Source of the DNA: Phragmites australis
Lineage: Eukaryota > Streptophyta > Magnoliopsida > Poales > Poaceae
Length of the DNA: 64,000 bases
Assembly: GCF_958298935.1 (NCBI RefSeq)
Contig: NC_084933.1
Location: 30,032,334-30,096,333 of the forward strand
Direction of reading: 5' to 3'
This document shows, piece by piece, positions 22,410 to 35,170 of the stretch. The notes beneath the pieces were generated by a model. That model worked only from the letters and a program-made list of their open reading frames with translations, made no database searches and had not been told where the DNA came from. The position numbers and the translations under genes were made by a program. The first letter of the stretch is position 1; each line of letters starts with the position of its first letter.

Positions 22410-24959
22410 TACAATTGTGCAAACTGCAACTGCTAAGCTACTTAATTTCTCTACACTGACCCGTTTGATCCCGTACCAGAAAATCCATTGTATGTCATTG
22501 GAACTTAAGCTTTTGACTTATGTGTTATTTAAAATTTACGTTTACTTTCTCTGCCACTGGATCAAATCCTTTTATGCCACAACAACTCTTCTATGTCATC
22601 TAAAATATACTACTCGCTCCCTCCCTTCTATACCACTCCAATGACATTTGATCCGGTAGTAGGAAAGGAAAGCATAAATTTTGGATGACACGAAAGGCGA
22701 AAATTTTAAGTTCCAATGACTTTTTTCATCAATTAATTAACACTCAACTTTCCATTTTCGCATGCAGCACGTTGCTGTAGCTGTCTGCTAGCTTCAAGAA
22801 CGTTAATAACTCGTAAATTAAGCAGCTGCGTGCGGGCAACGTAATCTCTAGTGCAGGTTGAATTAGTCGTCGTGTTCATCAGTGATACGGGCATGCACGG
22901 CGTACGCGCTTTAATTTGGCCGACGAGCAGGAGATCGAACGAAGAAATTAACCCGACCGGCCGGCCATGATCGACCGCCTCGAGGAATTGAACACATGCA
23001 TGTCGTCGCGTGCATGCTCTTCTGCCAGCCGGTCGAGTAACATGCGCGCACGCTGATTCGCTCCGTTTCCGTTAGGCCGGGTGCGGCAGCTCAGCCTGAC
23101 AACTAGGCCGGGTGACGTCATGGCTCTCATGAGAGGTGAGGAGAGAGAAACATGGGAATCAAATTCGGGGAGGAGCGAGGGAGGGAGGGCGATGGCGGTG
23201 GACGTATCGGATTGGAGTGGCGGGCTGGTGAGGAGAGAGAAAGAGACGAGAGAGAGAGTGAGAGAGGGGAGTGGTGGGTGGCGGGGCCGGGCGTTGCAAC
23301 TTGCAAACCACCACATGAGCGCACATGGGGTGGGCTGGCCCACCTCCCCCGCCGATGGATGGAACGGATGGATTGGTAGACGAGGAGGGGGGGGGGGGGA
23401 GAGAGAGGGTTCCAATCGAGCGCGGCCACACCAGCCGATATATGAAGCGCGTACAGTGTCCGTGTGTATTTTCTTTTCTTTTGCATTCTTTTCATCTCTC
23501 GCAGCAGATACTAGCGGCACTTTTTTGCGAAAACTAGCAGCAATATTTGTAATCGTAGTCGTGCCTCATAAACTCTGTCCCTTTCACTCGCGACTGCGAG
23601 CAGGTCAACAGAAAACGATCCGTGTGTATTTGTCAGTTCCAATCGATTTGACAACGATAATTTCGAAAGGCAGTATCGTCGGAACGTTATTTAAATTTAT
23701 TATTAGTATTGACGTATACGAAGTTTAGCGAATGTATAATTTCGAAAGGCAGTATCTAGACCTCAAGCTTTACATGTCGTGATCGAGAGAGAGAGACAGA
23801 GAGATTATTAGCTAGCTTATAGCAAATGTAATTAATGGTTGGTCTGACGTCTAAACCAAGGCCATCAGCCTCACACGAGCTCGATCCTGTGACGGTTAAG
23901 ACATGCTAATCAGTGATCACATATATATGAACACAAATTAGACAAAGCCATAGAAAGAGAAGAAAAAAGAAAAGTTGGATTGTATTAATATGGAAGGACG
24001 GATCGATCGGTGGTGTACTGGACTCCCGGCCGGCAAATCGATCGATAGATCGTGGCCTCTCACTTGCTCCTCGTGACTGTTGACTTGTTCCCATCAACGG
24101 GATAAGCTAGCTAGCTTGCATGCAACGAGACGATGGAGATAGATCACATTAAGCCCCTGTTGCTACCTTGCTATATGCACCGATCATGCATGGGTGGGCA
24201 TGTGTTGCCAGTAGTAGTGGCCAGGGCATGAATTTTTTTTACGTACCTAGATGAGTGTGCACCTAGTCTGAATTATACAATTGCGAGTTTTTTTTAGAAA
24301 AACGTAAAAGGAACTAAGATGTAGAATATGGTGCAACTTATTCACTCGCAAAAAGGTGCGCAAAATATGATCATATGTGAGCTGTAAAAAAGAGAAAAAG
24401 GATCAACTGAAAAGGTTGTATAAAATTCTCTTCTTTTCTACAGCTCATATGCTAAACTTTTCAACCTATATGAACCTTTTTGAGAAAGTTTTAAAATGTA
24501 AAAGTATATAGTAACATTGGCATAAACTTAAACCGATAAACATGAAGTAATGACACGGAAATTAGCTAGGCTTCATCAATCATGAGTGTCCTGCTCCAGC
24601 TGCCTCCTTCTAAAAGTAAAATTTGAAGTATGCGTCCTTCGTCTTGCTAATAAATCCGAAGTGGTTATGTGATAATGCATTCACCACCAAATGCATGCTC
24701 ACACGATTTGTTCGATACCAATAATGATGCTTAACAGATGACATAAACTACTGCCCAACCGCTAATGATCCGTGCTGCGCTTCCGGCATCCATATGGACC
24801 ATGCCTGCATGGATCCTGTTCTTGGAGTTGTCGGGCATGCACTGCAATATATTTTATGTGTCGAAATTAAACGTATGTCGAGACCACACAAGAGCGTAGT
24901 GTGTATTTATCATGATTGTTAATATTATTAGATGGATAGATTAAGATGAGATTATTGAT
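22410..24959. other. Intergenic region between IBH1 and a LINE tail
   Basis: A purine-rich GAGA segment with a G-run is at 23130-23410 and several GATC-rich stretches at 23990-24060. Long open frames in the GC-rich part (23081-23728 plus strand, 22948-23520 minus strand) lack any domain or gene-like structure. Confidence 0.45.
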
Positions 24960-24964
24960 CAATA

Positions 24965-25240
24965 TTAAAAAAAATAACAATGAGCAGAGCACTGCTATTT
25001 CATTTAAGAAGAGGGAAATAAGTAGTTTTTACATAGAAGAGATTACATATGGAAAATAGACACACTCGATTTAAAAAAAAACATAAAAGAGCTCACAATC
25101 CTACCACCGGTTATCCATACACCAAAGAGTGTATAGGAATCTCTTCCTTGATATGCCTGAATACCTCTACTGGCTGCATTAAAGTGTCATCAAAGACATG
25201 TCTGTTCCACTCTTTCCATATGTTTCAAAGCATGAACATG
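24965..25240 (-). mobile_element. LINE 3'-end fragment
   Basis: The minus strand reads IWKEWNRHVFDDTLMQPVEV then FRHIKEEIP, the C-terminal tail typical of plant L1-type polyproteins, followed by a 3' UTR ending near AATAGCAGTGCTCTGCTCAT. This end resembles that of the fragment at 6600. Confidence 0.65.
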
Positions 25241-25267
25241 ATGATTCAATACGTAAGAAATTAGCAA

Positions 25268-25760
25268 AGAAGACACCATATTAGTGATGGCTGCTCAGCA
25301 TGCGTCATTAATATTAGATTAGTGACGGGTCCAATAAAGACACATCACTAATGTGTCTTCTTATCCGGACCAAACATAGACTCGTCACTAATAAGTGGTT
25401 ATTAGTGCTAGTCATAACATGACCTATCATTGATGATAATAGTGACGGTCGTTTTAGGCCAGTCATTAGTATCGGGTCAAGTTGTGACCCATCACTAATG
25501 ATCAGGTCATCAGTGATGGGTCATCCTAAACCACTCATTAGTGACAGGTTAAGTTGTAACTCATCACTAATGATCAGATTATTAGTGATGGATCGTCCTA
25601 GGTCAGTCATTAGTGAAAGGTTAAACTGTGACTCGTCACTCATAAACAACTCATCAGTGACAAGTCATCTTAGGCTAGTCGTTAATAATGGGTTAAGTTA
25701 TGATCCATCACTAATGGCGGTGTTCATCAGTGCGGAACTTTGGTAAGGGCTCTTCTTGTG
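25268..25760. mobile_element. Degenerate CACTA-like derivative
   Basis: It is composed of repeated units such as CATTAGTGACAGGTTAAG and CATCACTAATGATCAG in both orientations, the arrangement of CACTA subterminal repeats. The right end, reverse-complemented, reads TACCACAAGAAGAGCC, close to the CACTACAAGAA terminus. The left terminus is not clear and no target duplication was seen. Confidence 0.55.
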
Positions 25761-26119
25761 GTATTTGCCATCGATAAAAAAAATGAAAATAGAATCATAC
25801 GAATGTTTTGTAACATGCTAGTCTTCATCTATTCAATAAGTGTTCCCTGCTGAAATAAAATATGTTATTTTAGCTCTCCATTTAAATGCTCAACAATGCA
25901 AATATGATCTTGAGTTATTCTCACCTCAACAACACTAGGATAGGAATCATTGTATATTTTTGCTCAATTTTGATGTAAGGTTGGCGGCTATGGATGCAAA
26001 ACGCGTTCTGAAAATGATGCAGAAACCTCATTGTGAGAGAACTCAATCTTCCAAGCCGAATTTGGCCTTAAAAATTCGCTGAACTTGACAAAGTAAGGAG
26101 AAATAGATGTAACTTTTTC

Positions 26120-26450
26120 TATAGATATCCGTAGAATAAAAAAAATGTTGATGTGAGAACGGTGACGTCAGAGGAGGGGTGAATTAGGATACTTAGAAAC
26201 TAATGTCTACAAAAACTTCATAAGATAAACATATCTTAATTTCTATCTAAATGCGCTCTAGGTTTATCTAGTGTGTCTACTCTACTGCTCAAGAGGATTA
26301 TAACCTACTCTAAAAAGGTAAATTACAAGTATGTAAATGCGAAAATGTAAATAGAGTAGAGAGATAAATTCAACACAAAAGATTTTTATCCCGTGGTATC
26401 GGTGGCACACAAGCCACCTTTAGTTTATGTTGGAGCTCCACAAAGATGTA
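26120..26450. repeat. Probable repeat-derived segment
   Basis: The stretch beginning near GAGGAGGGGTGAATTAGG and ending near CCACCTTTAGTTTATGTTGG resembles a repeat I associate with grass retroelements, but I cannot define its ends or class. Confidence 0.3.
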
Positions 26451-26451
26451 A

Positions 26452-26955
26452 GGGTATGCCAAATTAAATATAGATGCTGCTTTCTATCTCGATCAGGAAA
26501 ATGGGGCAATTGGAGCTATAATCAGAGATGAAGTGGGAGGTTTCCTTGCGGCTAGCAATAGCATAATCGCTCATGTCAATTCAGCATCACCTGCAGAGGT
26601 TGGAGCTCTGAGAGAGTGACTCATCCTAGCAGGATAGATTGGGTGCTCGAAGTTAATCATTAACTCTGATTGTATGGAGGTGGTTCAGACAATGCAGGAC
26701 GGTGGCAACTCGGCAACTGAAGCTTCGGCAATATACGAGAGTGTAATTTTCTAGCTAGAGGCTTTGATCATGTAATAATAGAACACTGTCCACGGGAGAG
26801 TAATATTGTAGCTCATGTGTTAGCAGCACAGTTAGAGGGATCCTAGACATGTGTCTGGATGGGAGATCCCCAGAACTTTATTGTGGCCAGGTTAGTAGAT
26901 GATGAACTATCTTTGATAATCAATAGAGTTGCCATGAAGGCATTCCCTAAAAAAA
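26452..26955 (+). pseudogene. LINE-derived RNase H (RVT_3) fragment
   Basis: The plus-strand frame reads AKLNIDAAFYLDQENGAIGA then IIRDEVGGFLAAS, SPAEVGALRE, LIINSDCMEVVQTMQDGG and HVIIEHCPRESNIVAHVLA, the RNase H-like domain at the C-terminus of plant LINE polyproteins. Stops and a frameshift interrupt it. It ends with MKAFPKKK and an A-run at about 26949-26957, consistent with the 3' end of an inserted LINE. Confidence 0.8.
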
Positions 26956-26957
26956 AA

Positions 26958-28899
26958 CTGTTAAAAACATCATTAGAAAATTGCAAATAAATTTGAATTA
27001 AGAGAAGGTATATCCATGGAACTCTCAATAATCCCACTGTTCGATAAGATCGATCTATGGAGAAGTGTAATGGTCCGACGCATACCCCCTACCTTCTAAT
27101 GCTGTTCTCATGTTTAATGTACAGTTCGTCGTCTTATGTACACGGACGGGGAAAATTATACTCCTATTAGTTTACTCAAAAGGTATGAAACGAAAATATC
27201 ATATGCACTAGCTTGCATGCCTGCAAATTATATATATATACACACACATGCCAGCTTTTAGAGCTGTGTATAAAGAACAAATCTGTCAGGACAAAGCTTT
27301 TTCAACATGAATAGTGGGCCTAGCCACTAGTCAGTATCTAGGATATATAGCCTATGTGTAGTCTACAGCTGCTCAAAATATTTCCAATGCTGAAGAAAGT
27401 AGAATGGTTGGAATAATTAGGGTTGAAAGCACTTCGCAATTCTACTTGTTTTATAGCCTTCTTGTTGTCTACAATCTTCATGGATCCGTGCATGGAAGCG
27501 TCCTTTATCTTTTCTCACATGGAAGCGTGCACACATGTATAGTCAAATATGGAAATTTATGTCTAGCTTCATTTGGGGCTAGAATTAATTATGTTGATGT
27601 CACAAATACTAGTAACATTTTTTGTGTTTCTTTGAGATTAAAAAACCTAATAATGTGCAGTATTGCTGCGGATATCAAACACCTAGATTATTTGATTTCA
27701 ATGTAATTGAATAGGTAAATATGGCTACTTAGGTTAGTTGTAAGAAGAAAATTAGGTTAATGCTAGACATACATGTTACCTTCATGCTCATCGCAATGCA
27801 TATCCAGATAACTAGACACTTACTGGCTGTAGTGCAAAATAAGTTTAATTGATGCCTCAAGCGGTTGTATATTAATGTCACATTTTTCAACTATTATATA
27901 ATACCAAATTTAGAATCAGACACATTTGCATTTCAAAACTAATCCAGTTATTAAAGAGGTTGGTTTATACTTGAGAAAAAACAATCAGGCAGCCTAACTT
28001 CGAATAAAAGGATCAGTGGAAGAAGGGAAATAAACCAACATGCATATGCATATATGAAAGTAGCACACTTAATAAATGTGGAGATATATATTTGTTACAT
28101 AGATTATTCATGAACCTAAATTTCAAAGTAGAAACCCAAATCAGTATGAGTAATGTTTCTCTATATTTGTCATCCCTTAATACTCAGTTCTTCATATTTA
28201 ACCTCTCGGTGATTTTTTTCTATCCCTGTCCCTAAATATGATTGGGGTGTCGATATGTCCCAACCTTATCTGCGCACGATGGACAGATTGCCTTGTATAT
28301 GAAGCCGTTAGCATGCAGTAGGTTATTAGAAGGTTCCAAGAAGCAGGAATAGGGATGGGAAACCACTTTGGAGGATTACAACAAGACTCCTTTGTACACA
28401 TCTCATATTCTCACCTACTGATTTGGTCCCCTAAAGGGGCCTTAACCCACATGCACGCACCATAAGCAAGTAATCGAGACGATTGATCAATCGACGGGAA
28501 ACATGCAAAAGCCAAGGAGGCGCGCCTAGGGCAAGAGGTGTATTAATCGGTGCTGCTTCTTTGACCAATAAAAAGGGTAATCAAACACTAGCTCATGTTC
28601 GATATGTACCTTGATCCGTAGCTAAGCAAAGCAACCCAGCTAGCATGGGAGAGGTTGCACCTGATCAATAACGACTTTGCCAACGTGCATGTATTAAAAC
28701 TGTGATGCTGCCATGCATGTACGTAGCATGCCTTACAAGGCACTTCATCTCTTTCATGAAAGTATCGATTGAGCTAGCATCATCATGGATAGTCTAGCTA
28801 GCAACACGCGACTTTAACATAACGTTGCATATATATCTCTCTTTTTTTATTAATCGACATGGTACGGTTAGCATACAGTAGTAGTCCGTGTGTGCCAGC
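26958..28899. other. Gene-poor intergenic DNA
   Basis: AT-rich. The only longish open frame (27404-27706) has no recognisable features. No RNA gene or complete element was seen. Confidence 0.45.
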
Positions 28900-28939
28900 T
28901 CATTAGCTGCTAGCAATCGCCAAATCGATCAGGGGGACC

Positions 28940-29480
28940 AACGTTGACTATTATAAGTATTATCTGTTATTTATGACTTTTAGTATGTTAAAAGGATAAA
29001 AACAATTCGGTAAGAAAATCAATCATAATGGGTCATATTATGACTATCATAAGTGATGGTAAAAAATATTAAATAGATAAAATATCTTGCTTCCTTCAGA
29101 ATACACACGAGGATGAGGTGGTAAGGGGCAAGGCACATAAGTGGAGGTTGCGATTTCGATTCCTACAGAACGTAGAGTTTAAAAACAGTGTGAAAAATAG
29201 CAAATGACACGTAGTGAGTGGTGATGACTCGGATGAAAAAAATATATTTTTGACTTTTTTTATATCCAAAAAACACAAAAAATGTTAATAAATTATAAGT
29301 GGTCCATCACTTATGACTTTTTATAAGTGATGAGTCAAGTTACGACCCGTCATCGATGATTTTATTGAAGACGGGTCATTAATCATCATATATGATTAGT
29401 CATCAGTGACGCATTCGAGGTGACAGGTGTGAAACCTGTCATAACGATTATCACCCGTCACTTATGATCTTTTTCACATA
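28940..29480. mobile_element. Degenerate CACTA-like derivative carrying a tRNA-like module
   Basis: Repeats such as AAGTGATGAGTCAAGTTACG, GACCCGTCAT and TCACCCGTCACTTATGA recur in both orientations, as in the element at 25268. At 29112-29163 lies a box-A-like GATGAGGTGGTAAGGGG followed about 23 bp later by box-B-like GATTTCGATTCC. The ends are uncertain. Confidence 0.45.
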
Positions 29481-30394
29481 GCAAACAAGTAACAGTTTCT
29501 TAGTGCTCCGGATTCAAGCTAGGCATGCATTTGAAGGGAGTGTCATGGTCATAGAGCTGTAGCCAGCGAAGAACCCGGCCGTCGTTTTGCAGGAAGTTTA
29601 AGGATTGGATGTCTGCTGCCTGCTGCCTGCTGCAGTGCAGAGACATGATCATATGGAGTTTATGTGTCTACTGTTGCATCCGCTAGCTTGCTTGGCTAGT
29701 GTATAACAAAATCTAAATTCTAGGATCCTCTAATTAGGTCAATAGTGATTGTCATTATGACTTGTTGATAAGCTGGCATAAACATAATGACACGAATTGA
29801 TCGATGGATTCATGAGCTTTGCTACACATGCTAGCGCCCAATAGTATGCTGCCTTGTTTCCCGGTTTACGCATGGCGCCACCAGCCGGAGAAGGCAAGGC
29901 TCGTGCGACTGTTCTACATGACTCATATTGTTGTGCGACGTAGCTTCTGCAACTGCCGCCCATGCAAGTAATCGCTAGTGGAGTTGATCTTGTGAATTTA
30001 GCATGAAAATTGAGGTTAGTTGAAGACGGTGATCCGGCCGGCATGCATGCTCTAGATTTTTGTCCCCGGCCGGTTCGGCATGCGAAGGAATATATAGGCT
30101 CCGATCGAGTAGAAGGCATCAGCTGGGGTATGGAGATTGGAGAGCAGCAGCACACCTGTCGCTGGCGAGCGAGCGGAGCGACCGCATGGGTGGAAAGAGA
30201 CCAAGAGACGACGTGAAGGCGCCGGGCGCGCGCGGACGCCGAGGGCGTACGTCGTGACGGGCACGATTAATTTGGGTTGGAGCGGCATGGTAGGATTTGC
30301 GGCGTTTATGCGTGTAGCATACAGCTAATGATATAATGATAACGTCGCTGTGATGCCCCCGCGCGCGGGGGACAGCGGTTGGGGGTGCGGATGT
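29481..30394. other. Intergenic DNA, no gene recognised
   Basis: Overlapping open frames around 29739-30450 on both strands reflect GC-rich sequence. None shows a domain. Confidence 0.4.
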
Positions 30395-30719
30395 CACTAC
30401 TACACAAAATATTATTATAGGCGAGTGGTAACATCTTTTTACAGACATTTAGAGTATCCGTCGGGATCGAATGTCTGTAAAAATGAACGATTTTCACATG
30501 CGCAAAACAGACCGTCTGTGAAAATCCATTTTCACAAACGGTTAACTTAAGAAATCGTCTGAAAAAATAGAGATATTTTTATAGGCAGTTCACATAACGA
30601 ATCGCCTATGAAAATTATTTTTCACAGACGGTCCACAGCCGCACAGAACCGCAGCCACTTTCTCAACCGCATGTAGAAATAAAAACTAGGTGTCTTAAAA
30701 AATAATTTTTATAGTAGTG
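30395..30719. mobile_element. CACTA-like MITE (325 bp)
   Basis: It begins CACTACTACACAAAATATTA and ends AATTTTTATAGTAGTG, so the terminal CACTA is present in inverted orientation. Inside, TTTTCACAGACGGT-type and complementary AGACCGTCTGTGAAAAT blocks form inverted repeats. The flanking triplets (TGT and CGC) do not match, so the target duplication is lost or the ends are slightly off. Confidence 0.7.
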
Positions 30720-33700
30720 CGCGGTGGATTACACCCGAGTTAAGGATAGCGTACATCACTATTAAATATTTATGGATTCACTGTAGTATAACTTAATTAA
30801 TGAATTAGTTATTTTGATCTAATCAAAATAACTAGTTAATTAATTGATTTGAACTAAAATAGATTCATGGATCGCCCAACGCAAAACCCTAACCTGAATC
30901 AGCGCAACGGGCACCGTGGGTCTCTCGATCCGACGTATATATGATGGTGGCACTTTTGGCTGGGATTGAGAGAGGCGGAGGGAATTAAGCACCTAATATG
31001 GGCGTGGTGTGGTCGCGATGGGTAAAATTACATCATACATTTATAGTCTTTTTTAATAATGATAATACAACTTTTAATATCTATACTAATAAGATATTCA
31101 TAATATATCTATTTTTTAAATAGACACTTAAACTCACGTTCAAAAGAACTCAAGTTTTAATCATCTAGACCTACATTCATATCCTCAACCAACTATAATT
31201 AATATTTATGTAACAAGACGACTGGACTGTTAGTTAGGAAGTGGCTAACCGCGAACAGGCGGCGGGGCGATGTTGCTGTAGGGGGACGGCAGCTAGACGC
31301 GACAGAGGGTTGAGATCGTGGCGCAACCAAGAGATTCAGACCTATCCACACTCCATTGAGGGAGCTTGAGCTTTTCTTGGCTTCATGCTGAAGACGAAGT
31401 GTAAGACCAAATTAATTTGCTACGATATCATCAATTTTACATTTTGGGCTCCATAGCGAGTGTAAACAAAAACAAGAAGAGTTTTAATCTACGACGAAGG
31501 ACGTTTTATTGATTCTTTTTTTGAAAACAAGCTTTGTACCATCCACGTTTGGAGAAAAGCTAGCTAGTCAATTCCTTGACGTTGGGTTACTAGTTCCGTA
31601 TTTTCCCGGTTCGATACTCCACGCCGCACTTTCTGCTCCGCTGCTTTGGACGACGGAGCTTCGGGTGTCAAAAATTCCGTGACCACTGATTACTGTAGCG
31701 ATCGCACTGTTGGTGGGGCGCTGAGCCTCCCGCTCATGGCGCGGTCATTGTCCGGACGGCGACGCGGCTAACGGCACGACAAGGCGCGGCAGGGCGGTCC
31801 AAGCGCGGGATGCAGGGCCCGGGGAGCTGCGGGCATGTGGCTGACACAACTCCCGCGCGACACGGCACCAACAGCCACCCCACCCCGGCCCATCCTCCCG
31901 CGCCCGGATCGCGCGAGCGCCTACGCGCTGCGTACGCAGCTATCATCATCATGCCGCTCCTCCTCCTCCTGTACTGATGGCGCCAGGACGATCCCTTTCC
32001 GTATCGCGCGCCGGGCAGGCGCCGAAAAGCGTATACGCGCGGCGCGGCGCGGCGCTCGCACGCAGGGACAATAATTGGTAGGTGCTGTCTTTCCCCATCG
32101 TGTACATACGTATATACCTCAAAGTGGTGGATGTAGAACCGAGAAATAGAGACTATTACTCTTCATTTTTCTTATTTTTTTCTTTTCTCTTTCATGTCTA
32201 CAAATTATAAAATTTTCTTCTCTCCTTCGTATCCACTCATGATATCCCTAGGTACGACCCTACCACCATACGGTGCGGCCATGCCCCGACCTACATCGTG
32301 TCTCTCTGTCTACTGCGCAGTTCCAGTGTTTTGTTCCGGGACAGCTTGAGTTTAACAAGTTGTTACGTCCGCGTCCTGTGGCGGGGCCATGCAAGAGATA
32401 CGATCGGGCATGCATCGCGTATAAAACTGGTATTTTGTTCACTAAAACAGGGCAAATAATGAGACGTCGTACGGGTCGCCCTGTAGCCGGCCGGTCCTTG
32501 GGGTTAGAGAGAGTTAGGCGCGGCCGCTCAGGTTGGTGATCATTATCCGATATTACTGTACGACGGCGGCACCATCATCCTGGCCAGCACCTCGATTTCA
32601 TGGTAGTTGAAACGTTGTGGTTGTACTGGGTGCTGAATACTGACACGTTGACAACCCTCTCTCGATGGAAAGAAAAGAACCAAGAAGCAAGCGCTTGGAC
32701 GGTTTCAACCAAGGCTTCAAAAGTACAATGTCTCGAGATGACGCATGATTGATGCAACGATCGAGAGGTCTGCAGAGCAATCACTGCAAACCGGATGTCA
32801 TTCTGTGTATGTTTTGTCATGGTTGCTGGGAAAAAAACTCTCTGTTCTCTGAAGCAAAAGTAACGTATAGGTGCAACGCAAGACGATTGGTGGTAGCAGC
32901 GTAGCACGCCAGGCGCACAGCCGTAACCGCCAGCCAGCACGTATATTCATTGTGCACTTCTGGCGGATGCAGAGAAGCCAAAGTGGGGGCTCGTCCACAT
33001 CTGTCTGCCTCTTCTGCCTCCTGTTTCTCTTTTCTCTTTTTATCTTCCTCTCTCCCATCCACCGTAAAGTATTGTTAGGAGTTTAGAGTAAGTGAAATTT
33101 TTTACTAAGTATATAATACTATTTATTTTTATTAAGATTCGTGTTAAAATAATAGATAAAAAAAATCATAAGGTGTATAAGAGAATTAACGAATAGATAA
33201 ATATTAAAAGAGAAATAGACGATCGAAATAGCCTTTGTGCCCACACCCCTTGTAGAGTTAGGTTTACCAAACTCAGAGGAGGCTTCATTGGCTGCAAAGT
33301 GGTAGGAGGATGGAGCATCCAGCTCCCTGGAGAATTAGAATCCTCTGACTTCACTCTTTTGAAGTCACAATATGCAGTCATCTGGATTCGTCGTCCCTAT
33401 TTCTTCCCAATTTTCACGGGAAATCACCCTCGTGTCATCATCTCCCCTTCGCGGGCCGATGCGTGACAGCGTGAGAGCCATGGCGGCGCACCTCGGCGCC
33501 GACGAACGAAGGCTCGATTCAGTCTGCCGAGGACACCAGCAGCTGCAGCTCACGACGTGAAACTAGCTCATGTGGGTATCAACCGACGGGCTCAGCCGGA
33601 GCACGGTCGGAGGCGAGCGCCATATCACGACGATGCTCGGTTTGCATGGACGGTCGCGCCGGCGATAGGCCATGGGCGAATCAGCGCGGGCTACAAACGA

Positions 33701-33851
33701 AGGAGGGTTGTGGGATGCTCATTACGTGCTCGTTTGGTTGGGAGAAGCGCTGCGGCCGCGTCTCAATGTGCGGCCGAATCGGGACTCACCAGAGTTAAGA
33801 AAGACGACGGACAAAAGCTCAATTCGGTGGAGCACAGCACAAGCAACAGCC
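30720..33851. other. Long intergenic region
   Basis: It alternates between AT-rich DNA and a GC-rich block at 31730-32070. No exon with recognisable coding potential, no RNA gene and no bounded element was found. Confidence 0.4.
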
Positions 33852-33956
33852 ATGGTGGGCGAGCTGCCGCTGCCTGAGCTGATGGACAACCTCTTAGGAG
33901 AGATCCTCCTCCGCCTCGCTCTGGACGACCATGCATGCCTCGTGAGGGCGATATGA
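33852..33956 (+). pseudogene. F-box domain remnant
   Basis: The ATG at 33852 gives MVGELPLPELMDNLL then GEILLRLALDDHACLVRA before a TGA. This matches the first helices of a grass F-box (LPxxLxxEILLRLP..DPxSLVRA). The frame after the stop stays open to about 34132 but has lost the remainder of the domain. I read it as a dead fragment. Confidence 0.5.
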
Positions 33957-34187
33957 CGCGGTAGGGATGAAGCTGGCTACAGAATACTCGCTGCGGAGGA
34001 AGCCAAGCACCAGAGGTGTCCGATGGAACCCGCGGTAGCAGCGGAGGATAGCGACATCGGTGAGGAGGTGGCGCTAGGGCTTGCAGAGGAGGCTGCAAAA
34101 GCTAGGGAGAAATCGAGGCGTTGGATGCTATGAACGGCGGATCCGGCAAGCTGTGACTTCAAAAGAGCGATCCTGATCCTATGCAGG

Positions 34188-34213
34188 GGATGGATGGATG
34201 GATGGATGGATGG
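34188..34213 (+). repeat. (GATG)n microsatellite
   Basis: Six tandem GATG units lie downstream of the F-box remnant. Confidence 0.9.
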
Positions 34214-34997
34214 GCGCCCGCGCGAGCAGGTGTGAGGCGCGGACAAAGGCAGGGCGGGACGGGCAGCTGGCGACGCAGGTGGTGCCGACTCTGCACGTGG
34301 TGGGGCAACCGCGCGAGACCTGACCTACCGACGGACAACGAGGGCTGGTGCGTTCGCGGACGAGCGAGCGACGGCTGAAGCGGGCGGCCGGCGAGGCGAG
34401 GCGAGGCGACCGATCGTTGCGCGGGGCCCCCCGGCTCGCTCGTGCATACGGTGACATGCCACCTACGCCCCAATTTCTGTCCTCCTCCGCTTTTGAGTTT
34501 TGACTCCCCCGCCCCCAGTGCAGGTGCAGCGCCACATCCTTACTCCTGGTTTCCTGCCCGGCCACCGAACGCGTACGTGCACGAGGCAGGGGCGTCGTTT
34601 TAATGCAACGCAAGCGTATTGTTTCTTAATTCTCTTGAGGGAAATTCAGGGATATTCCCCATCTGCGATCGCATGATGATGGAATGCCTGGTCAAGTTGA
34701 TCCGAGAAATCCCTTGATGGAAGCTAGAAAGCTACCTGGAAGTCATAGCGTGTTCGAAGTCATAGCGATCACACGATGATGGTCTCTGCTGTTACCTTGC
34801 CATGATTTAGAAGAGGATATGATTGACACACACCTGCTTGCGAAGGAGAATCGGTCAAGAGGGGGAAGGATCATGGAGGCGTGGATGGTCGCTCCGTGCC
34901 AATGTACACAAGCACACGAACACGATGACTGTTTCCCACTTTATTGGTGCACGGTATATCATGGTTCGGTGTATCATTTTTTCCCACACAGAGCGGA

Positions 34998-35170
34998 TGG
35001 GCAGATGGCCCAATGGCAACACCCTCACAAGTGAGGTGAGCAGATGGCCTAGTGGCAACACCCTCATAAGTGAGGTGAACTGAGGGTTCGATTTCTCTTT
35101 CCAGACCATTTCTATAAAATGCCGCTAAAGAAGGTTTCAGATAAAACAAAATTGATTATATAAAAAAAAA
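34998..35170 (+). mobile_element. SINE-like tRNA-derived repeat with duplicated head
   Basis: Two 39-bp tandem units (35001-35039, 35040-35078) each carry a box-A-like TGGCCTAGTGG (or TGGCCCAATGG) and a CCTCAnnnnTGAGG hairpin. A box-B-like GGTTCGATTT follows at 35085, then an unrelated body and an A-run at 35161-35170. This is the organisation of a tRNA-related SINE. No target duplication was identified. Confidence 0.5.

Noticed and set aside
23081..23728. 215-codon plus-strand frame with GAGA-coded repeats
   Set aside because: Simple-sequence purine tract, no homologous domain seen, antisense frames equally long.
29739..30450. Set of overlapping frames of 60-138 codons
   Set aside because: No domain, no TATA/start support, GC-driven.
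35040..35094. Functional tRNA gene
   Set aside because: A-box and B-box motifs are present but no acceptor stem or complete cloverleaf can be formed; better explained as a SINE-like head.
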